DNA of 5,402 bases, taken from JAJFUG01 sp964473155. Its GTDB lineage: Bacteria > Gemmatimonadota > Glassbacteria > GWA2-58-10. The stretch spans positions 1 through 5,402 of the forward strand of contig CAYYNT010000123.1 in assembly GCA_964473155.1 (NCBI GenBank), in the 5' to 3' direction. Position 1 is the first letter of the stretch, and the number at the start of each line of letters is the position of its first letter. The notes under the pieces were generated by a model. The model was not told the origin of the DNA and ran no database searches. It saw only the letters and a program-made list of their open reading frames with translations. Positions 1-4,460 of this stretch are shown piece after piece. Both the position numbers and the translations under genes were made by a program.

Positions 1-113
1 GAAAACAATAACCTTTCGATCCCGTGATGCAAGTTCCTAACCGGACAAAACTGCCCCTGCCCCCCTTTTTCAAAGCAACTATGTTGCATAGTGGGGGCAA
101 ATAAACGGAGCCT
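1..113. other. Left flank of the insertion sequence, non-coding, with a hairpin at 58-99
   Basis: I see no gene in this flank. It contains a hairpin in which TGCCCCC (58-64) pairs with GGGGGCA (93-99). Inside it two small inverted repeats compete: GCAAC/GTTGC (75-79 with 83-87) and ACTATG/CATAGT (78-83 with 87-92). The right arm is not followed by a T run, so it is not a standard terminator on the + strand. The flank ends where the IS1111-type element is predicted to start, so the hairpin may be part of the target site. Confidence 0.45.
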
Positions 114-120
114 CACTGTT

Positions 121-128
121 GGTCAAGG
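121..128 (+). repeat. Left sub-terminal inverted repeat of the IS1111-type element
   Basis: GGTCAAGG here is the exact reverse complement of CCTTGACC at 1457-1464. The match stops at 8 bp in both directions. Sub-terminal inverted repeats separate the IS1111 subgroup from other IS110-family elements. Confidence 0.7.
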
Positions 129-182
129 TTAACGGTAGTTAAATTTGAATCTGCCCAAGACCTTTAACCACAGGAGGCTCCT

Positions 183-1241
183 ATGAAGAAGTATAATCGA
201 ATTATCCCCGAGGGGGAAACGGTTTTTGTCGGAATCGACTTGCATCGTCTCAGTTGGCATATAACGGTGATTTGCAGTGGGGAGGTGATTTTCAGTGGTG
301 CACACCCCCCGGAGCCGGACAAGTTGTTGAACTTTTTGAAGCGCTACCGGCCTGACCGGATCGAGGCCGTATACGAAGCCGGTTACTTCGGTTTCAGTCT
401 GTACGAACTGCTGAATGAATCGGGCATCCATTGCATGGTTACACCACCGACCCTGTTGCCGATGGAGTACGGAAATCATGTAAAAACAGACCGCCGGGAC
501 AGCCGAAAGCTGGCGTTTCTGTTGTCCAAGCGGATACTCAAGGCAGTCTGTGTCCCCGATCCCGAGCTGTGCGCTCACCGTCAGACTCTACGCAGACGGC
601 AGCAGTTATTGAGCGACCGTATCCGGGTTCAGCAAAGGATAAAAAGCGAACTGAGTTTTTGGGGCCTCTCGATTGCCAGCCCTTGTGGGCCGTGGACTGT
701 AAGCTTTTACAACCGGCTTAAAGAGATTGTGTTCGGCAACTCGTGTATGAACCAGAGTTTTATGGCCCTGCTGAACGAATACGAATACCTGAACCATTTG
801 ATCGAGCAACAGACAGGGTTGCTTAAGGAACTTGCAACCAGCGAGCTTTACGCCGAAAGAATCAGACTTCTCCGGACTGTGCCGGGAATCGGTTTGCTCA
901 GCGCATTGCACCTGATCCTTGAACTGGGAGATATCACCCGTTTTGCCAGAACTGAGCAACTGGCGGCCTATGTCGGCCTGACTCCTTCTCAATATTCCAG
1001 CGGAGAGCATGTCCGCATGGGCCGTATCACCAGGTGCGGTAAAAGCGACCTTCGAACTGTCCTGACCGAGGCCGCCTGGACCGCCATTAAAAATGACTCC
1101 GAATTACGGGAGGTCTACGAGAGCTTGAAATTCAGGCGTGGTGCGAAAAAAGCCATTGTCGCTGTCGCCCGTCGGCTTTTGCTGCGCTGCAGGCGTGTGC
1201 TCCTGGATGGTACACCTTATCGCCTGCCGGTCGCAGCCTGA
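183..1241 (+). CDS. IS110-family (IS1111 group) transposase
   Basis: This 352-residue protein is a normal-length IS110-family recombinase, which moves its element through a circular intermediate guided by an RNA. The N-terminal RuvC-like DEDD domain is visible: D19 in VGIDLH, E65 in VYEAG, and D103/D106 in KTDRRDSRKL. The C-terminal Transposase_20 domain has the helix-hairpin-helix-like segment RTVPGIGLLSA (about 230-242), then GLTPSQYSSGE, where S273 (or adjacent S272) is the expected nucleophilic serine, then GRITRCGKSDLR and a basic tail. The ATG is well placed, with AGGAGG at 172-177 and a 5-base spacer. The site sits in AGGAG-G-CTCCT, a near-palindrome. There is no frameshift and all expected acidic residues are present, so it is probably functional. 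The exact IS name cannot be given without a database. Confidence 0.93.
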   Translation: MKKYNRIIPEGETVFVGIDLHRLSWHITVICSGEVIFSGAHPPEPDKLLNFLKRYRPDRIEAVYEAGYFGFSLYELLNESGIHCMVTPPTLLPMEYGNHVKTDRRDSRKLAFLLSKRILKAVCVPDPELCAHRQTLRRRQQLLSDRIRVQQRIKSELSFWGLSIASPCGPWTVSFYNRLKEIVFGNSCMNQSFMALLNEYEYLNHLIEQQTGLLKELATSELYAERIRLLRTVPGIGLLSALHLILELGDITRFARTEQLAAYVGLTPSQYSSGEHVRMGRITRCGKSDLRTVLTEAAWTAIKNDSELREVYESLKFRRGAKKAIVAVARRLLLRCRRVLLDGTPYRLPVAA

Positions 1242-1244
1242 CAA

Positions 1245-1428
1245 CTGAATCCTGAACTGCCCAGCAAACACGAGCGTATTGAGAGGACCGCGAAATCCCC
1301 TTGTGTGCTGAAATATTTAACTTCAGGCCACGATCAAAGGCTGCCGCCTCTCGCCTGTAATACCTCGAATCAATTGCATATGGCTCCGTCAACACGGAGG
1401 CCATGAATAGCAGATTGAACGGATTCAG
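1245..1428 (+). ncRNA. Candidate seekRNA / bridge RNA of the IS1111-type element
   Basis: IS1111-group elements encode their guide RNA downstream of the transposase, and this stretch can fold extensively. CTGAATCC (1245-1252) pairs exactly with GGATTCAG (1421-1428), closing the whole region. Inside, CGAG-c-GTATTGAGAGG (1271-1286) pairs with CCTCTC, a 6-base bulge, then AATACCTCG (1347-1367). That stem encloses a smaller stem at 1305-1312/1322-1331. A second arm has TCAAT/ATTGA (1370-1374 with 1414-1418) below GGCTCCGT/ACGGAG(G)CC (1382-1389 with 1394-1402). Possible guides: GACCGCG (1286-1292) equals the last seven bases of the element; GGCTCCGT (1382-1389) is complementary to the left flank (105-112); ATAGCAG (1407-1413) equals the right flank (1471-1477). 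The mature ends are unknown. No convincing guide for the left element end was found. Confidence 0.6.
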
Positions 1429-1456
1429 AATATATTGCTCTTTTATATCCTTTTCC

Positions 1457-1464
1457 CCTTGACC
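1457..1464 (+). repeat. Right sub-terminal inverted repeat of the IS1111-type element
   Basis: CCTTGACC is the exact reverse complement of the left repeat at 121-128. It contains TTGACC (1459-1464), close to a -35 box. IS110-family circles often build a junction promoter from a -35 in the right end and a -10 in the left end. With about 17 bases spacing, the best left-end -10 would be GTTAAC (128-133), a weak match. The junction promoter is therefore only a possibility. Confidence 0.65.
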
Positions 1465-1516
1465 GCGCACATAGCAGGGGATTTAAAAACGCCGTCTTCG
1501 AGCAGGCGCTGCCGTA

Positions 1517-1546
1517 TTAAGAGGGGAGTTCCCCTCTTAACTCCCC
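1517..1546. repeat. Perfect 10-bp hairpin with 4-base loop, plus an alternative pairing
   Basis: TTAAGAGGGG (1517-1526) and CCCCTCTTAA (1531-1540) pair perfectly around the loop AGTT. The sequence can also refold: GGGGAGTT (1523-1530) is complementary to AACTCCCC (1539-1546). It lies about 60 bases beyond the stop codon of the minus-strand lipoprotein gene. No T run follows on either strand, so it is not a standard intrinsic terminator. It could be a cruciform, an mRNA 3'-end stabiliser, or a dispersed genomic repeat unit. Confidence 0.6.
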
Positions 1547-1602
1547 CTGTCAAGAGTCAAAATTCAAGTTTCAAGTGCTCAAAAACGCTGAAGTCCTATG
1601 GG

Positions 1603-2403
1603 CTAAAGACGTACAACCCGGAAACCTATGAAGTAGACACTGCCGTACGGGTAGTAGTTGCTACGGTAGGTTGATCGGCAGTAGTAGTAGTAACTGAACC
1701 AACTGCCGCCCCGTAAGACACGGGAGGAGCCTCTCGACGGCCCTTGCGGATCAGTCGCATTCTCACTGCTGTAACTCCCATAACAGTCGTTGCACCACTC
1801 AAAAACATTCCCGTGCATGTCGTACAAACCAAAAGCGTTAGCCTGCTTACCGCCTACAACATGCGTCGTACGACTACTGTTTTCGTCATACCAGCCCGCT
1901 TTCGCCAGGTCACTCTCTGAGTCTCCAGTGTAATAATTCGTTGTAGTCCCCGCGCGGCAAGCATACTCCCACTCCGCCTCGGTCGGCAACCTGTATCCGT
2001 TCTTCGTAAAATCACAAGCCCAGGTAGTCAGGTTGTAACACGGCTGCAAGCCCGCCGCCTCGCTCAACTTGTTGCAGAAAGTAACCGCATCGTACCAGGA
2101 CACATACTCCACAGGGGCATTGGTGCTGCTCTTGAAAGAAGAGGGATTACTCCCCACCACCGCCTGGTACTGTGCCTGAGTTATCTCGTATCGCCCCATC
2201 TGGAATGCGCTCACCGTCACCTGATGCACTGGCGTAGCTAATCCAGTTTGTCCCATCTGGAACGTTCCCGCGGGAATTGAAACCATTTCTATTGGAGAAA
2301 CTCCAACATACAATTGTGTCTCGGTAGGCAGTTTGTCCTTGCCACAAGATGAAAACAAAGCCATTAAAATTGCTAATAAAATTACCGCCTCTGATTTGTT
2401 CAT
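1603..2403 (-). CDS. SUMF1/FGE-type domain lipoprotein, possible DGR target protein
   Basis: The 266-residue product begins with a hydrophobic signal (about 6-17) and a lipobox-like LFSSC with Cys20, so it is probably an exported lipoprotein. Residues about 37-265 form one formylglycine-generating-enzyme/SUMF1 domain (a C-type-lectin-like fold): VSIPAGTFQMG, GYRLPTEAEWEYACRAG (136-152), GLYDMHGNVFEW (192-203), RVLRGGSW (228-235) and IGFRVV (259-264). By my alignment, the two copper-binding cysteines of true FGE would fall at Tyr238 and Ser244. A sulfatase-maturing activity is therefore unlikely, and a binding or structural role fits better. The ATG is supported by GGAG at 2413-2416, 9 bases upstream. 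The C-terminus has unusually uniform NNC codons (see the separate entry). The family is clear, the function is not. Confidence 0.88.
   Translation of the reverse strand: MNKSEAVILLAILMALFSSCGKDKLPTETQLYVGVSPIEMVSIPAGTFQMGQTGLATPVHQVTVSAFQMGRYEITQAQYQAVVGSNPSSFKSSTNAPVEYVSWYDAVTFCNKLSEAAGLQPCYNLTTWACDFTKNGYRLPTEAEWEYACRAGTTTNYYTGDSESDLAKAGWYDENSSRTTHVVGGKQANAFGLYDMHGNVFEWCNDCYGSYSSENATDPQGPSRGSSRVLRGGSWFSYYYYCRSTYRSNYYPYGSVYFIGFRVVRL
1624..1722 (-). repeat. Candidate variable repeat (VR) of a diversity-generating retroelement target
   Basis: This segment encodes residues from about 228 to 260. Constant scaffold residues (GGSW, C-R-S, Arg247, Pro252, IGF) separate 18 variable-looking codons for 236-241, 245-246, 248-251 and 253-258. 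All 18 end in C or T, 16 of them in C: TTC, AGT, four TAC, ACC, TAC, AGC, AAC, two TAC, TAC, GGC, AGT, GTC, TAC, TTC. That pattern results when AAC/AAT template codons undergo adenine-specific mutagenesis. All nine tyrosines here are TAC, whereas the rest of the gene uses 8 TAC and 6 TAT. SUMF1-fold C-termini are classic DGR targets. No template repeat or reverse transcriptase is in the window, so this remains a hypothesis. Confidence 0.4.
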
Positions 2404-2422
2404 TAATAAATACTCCGTTCAA

Positions 2423-2471
2423 TGCCTATTCCGGTCCAATTCGGACACCTGATCCGGGCAATCCGGACACC
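2423..2471. mobile_element. IS21-family-like terminal fragment
   Basis: The stretch begins TGCCTATTCCGGTCCAATTC and carries two copies of CGGACACC (2442-2449 and 2464-2471, 22 bases apart), with TCCGG motifs between. I recall this pattern of a TG end followed by repeated CCGGTCCAAT / CGGACACC blocks from the multiple transposase-binding repeats at IS21-family termini. No istA or istB sequence lies on either side, so only an end remains. It starts 20 bases upstream of the lipoprotein start codon and may overlap that gene's promoter. The family call is from memory. Confidence 0.45.
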
Positions 2472-2619
2472 AGAAAATCCTTGTCAACTATAGAAAAGCA
2501 TTCATCCGACATTCACCATATCAAAATTGAAACAGCAAAAAACAGCCTTTTTGTTCGATTTCGAGAGAAATTTTTCGATCTGCCCAGCTTGGATAGACAG
2601 ATTTTTCTGTTTCTTTGGA
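2472..2619. other. AT-rich intergenic stretch without a gene
   Basis: No coding region is supported here. Weak hairpins are present: ACAGA/TCTGT (2597-2601 with 2606-2610), and ATTTC/GAAAT (2558-2562 with 2567-2571) flanked by TCG/CGA. On the minus strand these follow the stop codon of the metallopeptidase gene. They are A/T-rich and too short to be called terminators with confidence. Confidence 0.4.
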
Positions 2620-3315
2620 TTAAACACTCAACATCCGCCCATTCTTTTTCAGCCACGCCCTGCTTTCTTTGTAGTCTGACATTACTTTTCCCAGCAGTTT
2701 CCAGTAATCTTTGGAATGATTGAGCAGCTTCAAATGACATAGCTCGTGTACTACTACATAATCGATAACCCTTTGAGGAGCCATGATTATTCGCCAGTTA
2801 AAGCTGACTTCACCCCTGGCGTTACAACTGCCCCAACGACTCCTGTAATTCTTGATTCGAATTTTCCTTGGTCCTACTGCAATCTGGGCAGAAAATCTAT
2901 TCACTCTCTCCTCAATGACTACTGCTGCCTTTTCCAAATACCACTCTGTCAGTTGTGATACAATCAAACGATCTCTGGTCTCTCCAGAAATTGGATTCTG
3001 GACATGAACAAGAAAACAGCCATCTCTTTGACTGGCTTTATCTGGCTTGCCATCCAGGACTTTCAGATAGTAATTCTGCCCCAAATAAGAGAACGTTTCA
3101 CCATCGACATATTCCTTTGGTCGTAAGCTGTCTCTGACTTCAAGATTATGCCTGAGTTTTTCTCTGATCCATTGTGCTTTGCTTCTGACAAACTCCTGCA
3201 CGCGCTCTTGTGAAACACTTGAAGGAACCAGCACCCTCACCTTATCGTCTTTAATCAGGATAGTGGCTGATTTCCTTCGTGGCCGCGGTATCAGCTCGTA
3301 TTCAAAATCAAGCAC
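2620..3315 (-). CDS. YgjP-like (DUF45) zinc metallopeptidase
   Basis: The 231-residue protein matches the YgjP/DUF45 family, probable cytosolic zinc metallopeptidases with an SprT/WLM-like core, at usual length. The N-terminal part (1-about 100) has the typical start ELIPRPRRKSATILIKDD and the segment VSQERVQEFVRSKAQWIREKL. The C-terminal catalytic part has the family signature KNYRSRWGSCNARGEVSFNW, then HELCH with H190, E191 and H194, and the third probable zinc ligand H200 in NHSKDYW. All catalytic positions are intact. The start is GTG, with AAGGA at 3324-3328 and 8 bases spacing; no better ATG is available. It begins 18 bases after the stop of the upstream gene, so it is probably the last gene of a three-gene operon. 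Family members often occur near restriction-modification loci, but none is seen here. The substrate is unknown. Confidence 0.9.
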   Translation of the reverse strand: MLDFEYELIPRPRRKSATILIKDDKVRVLVPSSVSQERVQEFVRSKAQWIREKLRHNLEVRDSLRPKEYVDGETFSYLGQNYYLKVLDGKPDKASQRDGCFLVHVQNPISGETRDRLIVSQLTEWYLEKAAVVIEERVNRFSAQIAVGPRKIRIKNYRSRWGSCNARGEVSFNWRIIMAPQRVIDYVVVHELCHLKLLNHSKDYWKLLGKVMSDYKESRAWLKKNGRMLSV

Positions 3316-3333
3316 GCCGGGTTTCCTTCTGTC

Positions 3334-3642
3334 TTAACTACAAATCTCTATATTGCCTCGTTCTTCAATCGGCATTTCGATTATCTTGGAGATATAGCTT
3401 GTGAGATCACGCACCCTGGTTTCAAAATGAATTGGATCAATGTCAAAAAGAGCCCAGTATTCCAAATATTCTTGTGAATGTTTAGCGATCTTTTTCAAGA
3501 ATGACAACATTCCTGCAAGGTAATCATCCTCATTAACATAATCCTTGCTTCTAACACCTATATCACAACGCAGATAATCAGAAATATCACCAGCGATTAC
3601 AATCATCTGATAAGCTTTGTCTGTCAAATCGTCCGTATCCAC
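3334..3642 (-). CDS. Hypothetical protein, 102 residues, middle gene of the DUF3024-YgjP operon
   Basis: I do not recognise this protein. It is acidic, soluble-looking and probably mostly helical, without signal peptide, membrane segment or metal-binding cluster. Its start MDTDDLTDKAYQMIVIAGDI and the segment DDYLAGMLSFLKKIAKHSQ suggest amphipathic helices. Coding is supported by the arrangement: GTG start preceded by AAGGTG (3648-3653) with 5 bases spacing, 54 bases after the upstream gene's stop, and only 18 bases before the metallopeptidase start. Both this gene and the next use GTG. It may be a partner or regulator of one of its neighbours, but that rests on position only. Confidence 0.7.
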   Translation of the reverse strand: MDTDDLTDKAYQMIVIAGDISDYLRCDIGVRSKDYVNEDDYLAGMLSFLKKIAKHSQEYLEYWALFDIDPIHFETRVRDLTSYISKIIEMPIEERGNIEICS

Positions 3643-3696
3643 AATAACACCTTATAAAATGGTCTATAGCTTAGCTTTACAATCCAACAACTGCAA

Positions 3697-4041
3697 TCAT
3701 CCCCAGAATATTCCAGATGGATCATCACCGAGTTCCCGCAATAATCTATCGAGTGATTTATCAGCTTTCAGCTCTTCATAATCATGCCAGCGGCCGTTCC
3801 GATCAGCACAACATAGAAGCCAGGAAGAGTCTTTGGCGTTATAGCGGATCTGAGCAATAGGAATATGAATCCATTCATCAGGATTCTTGTATGAGATTCT
3901 TTTTTCGATAATCGTGACCGTATTGCCACGTATATTGTAGCCAACCTGCAACTGGCTCTTTACATGCGATGGAAAGCGCTCATCGCAGAACTTTCCAACT
4001 TGCTCCTCAACCAACTTTCTTTGGATGTCTGGCAGCTGCAT
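3697..4041 (-). CDS. DUF3024 family protein
   Basis: The 114-residue product resembles DUF3024, a family of unknown function. Family hallmarks I recall are the N-terminal helix (EEQVGKFCDERFPSHVKSQL), a central strand-rich part with IRGNTVTIIEKR, the PIAQIRYN strand, RNGRWHDYEEL (81-91), and the C-terminal DDPSGIFWG (106-114). Length is normal for the family. I prefer ATG at 4041, with a weak GAAAG-like ribosome site about 9 bases upstream. A TTG two codons further upstream (4047) would leave only about 3 bases spacing. It appears to be the first gene of the operon. No clear promoter could be picked out upstream. Its compact alpha/beta look with many charged and aromatic residues gives no enzyme motif. 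Confidence 0.8.
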   Translation of the reverse strand: MQLPDIQRKLVEEQVGKFCDERFPSHVKSQLQVGYNIRGNTVTIIEKRISYKNPDEWIHIPIAQIRYNAKDSSWLLCCADRNGRWHDYEELKADKSLDRLLRELGDDPSGIFWG

Positions 4042-4321
4042 TTTCAATTTCTTTCAGATGAAATTAAAAGTATTTGACTCAGAAAATTCCCGTTAAGTCC
4101 GTTCGCCACCGGTTGCCTCCTTGTCGCCAGGAAGGTATATGGATGCTCCTCAAAGTGTCTGGTTTTAATTCGACTCTGGCTGACTGGTTTTAACCGAGCG
4201 CTAACAGGCTTTTGATTTGTAATCCGCAAAATTGCGTTTGTCTCTCATTTCTCATTTACCATATAATGGTTTCATGCCAAGAAAACGGCGCACCGGTCTA
4301 TTCGGGCAGGTTGTGTAGCTA
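4042..4321. other. Intergenic stretch with a 10-base direct repeat and a promoter-like sequence
   Basis: No gene is supported. CTGGTTTTAA occurs twice, at 4159-4168 and 4184-4193, spaced 25 bases. A + strand promoter-like pair, TTGTCT (4238-4243) and a perfect TATAAT (4262-4267) with an 18-base spacer, precedes a 14-codon ORF starting MPRKRRTGLFG (4274-4318). That start resembles the first residues of some REP-associated transposases but is too short to call. Composition shifts from AT-rich to GC-rich at about 4270-4330. Confidence 0.35.
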
Positions 4322-4429
4322 TCATCCCTGTTTCCGCTCCACTCGCACCACCCGGCTCTGGCGGTTGAACACGTAGGTATTGCAAAACAAGCGCACCAGA
4401 AGCAATGGGAAAAAAAGGAGCACCATCAC
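4322..4429 (-). CDS. Possible small membrane protein or truncated gene end, 35 codons
   Basis: Reading on the minus strand from GTG at 4429 (or ATG at 4426) gives a hydrophobic helix, LLFFPLLLVRLF, then the polar tail NTYVFNRQSRVVRVERKQG and TGA. One transmembrane helix followed by a basic, strand-like tail is not what random reading usually yields, and codon use in the tail is GC-rich like the neighbouring gene. GGGGAG lies about 10 bases before the GTG. Against it, the first codons overlap the likely terminator of the preceding gene. It could be the surviving end of a larger membrane protein gene. I do not recognise the family. Confidence 0.25.
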   Translation of the reverse strand: MMVLLFFPLLLVRLFCNTYVFNRQSRVVRVERKQG

Positions 4430-4443
4430 GCTACGAGCGCTCC
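4410..4443 (-). terminator. Intrinsic terminator of the glycoside-hydrolase-like gene
   Basis: On the minus strand GGAGCGC (4443-4437) pairs with GTGCTCC (4423-4417) through a 7-bp stem including one G-U pair, followed directly by seven T residues (4416-4410). It lies 17 bases after the stop codon at 4461. Confidence 0.65.
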
Positions 4444-4460
4444 CCTGCTCTCTCTTCCCC

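Larger units (their letters stand above)
114..1467 (+). mobile_element. Complete IS110-family insertion sequence, IS1111 subgroup
   Basis: The element carries one intact transposase gene with a short 5' non-coding part and a longer (~220 base) 3' non-coding part, the layout of the IS1111 subgroup. Exact 8-bp inverted repeats lie at 121-128 and 1457-1464. In IS1111-type elements these repeats are sub-terminal, from memory about 7 bases from the left end and 3 from the right. Applying that gives ends at 114 and 1467. The trinucleotide CAC then occurs at both junctions (114-116 and 1468-1470), so each boundary is uncertain by up to 3 bases. There are no longer terminal repeats and no target duplication beyond this, as usual for the family. 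The element may well be mobile, since neither the gene nor the repeats show damage. Confidence 0.8.

Noticed and set aside
114..120. A guide in the RNA region complementary to the left element end CACTGTT
   Set aside because: I looked for this fourth guide, also allowing G-U pairs, and found no convincing match, so it is not claimed.
129..1470. Other ORFs overlapping the transposase on both strands (129-578, 431-721, 606-1010, 1132-1470)
   Set aside because: They are out of frame with an intact, clearly recognisable IS110-family gene, and none shows a known domain.
1490..1508. CGCC/GGCG stem with adjacent A run (minus-strand T run) as a terminator for the lipoprotein gene
   Set aside because: The stem is only 4 bp with an 11-base loop, too weak to call.
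4044..4229. Minus-strand ORF of 61 residues upstream of the DUF3024 gene
   Set aside because: It uses a TTG start, has no good ribosome site, no recognisable domain, and low-complexity basic composition. It overlaps the start of the better-supported DUF3024 gene.
4274..4318. 14-codon ORF MPRKRRTGLFGQVV as a REP-associated transposase remnant
   Set aside because: Only the basic start resembles such proteins. The sequence after the stop shows no further similarity in any frame.
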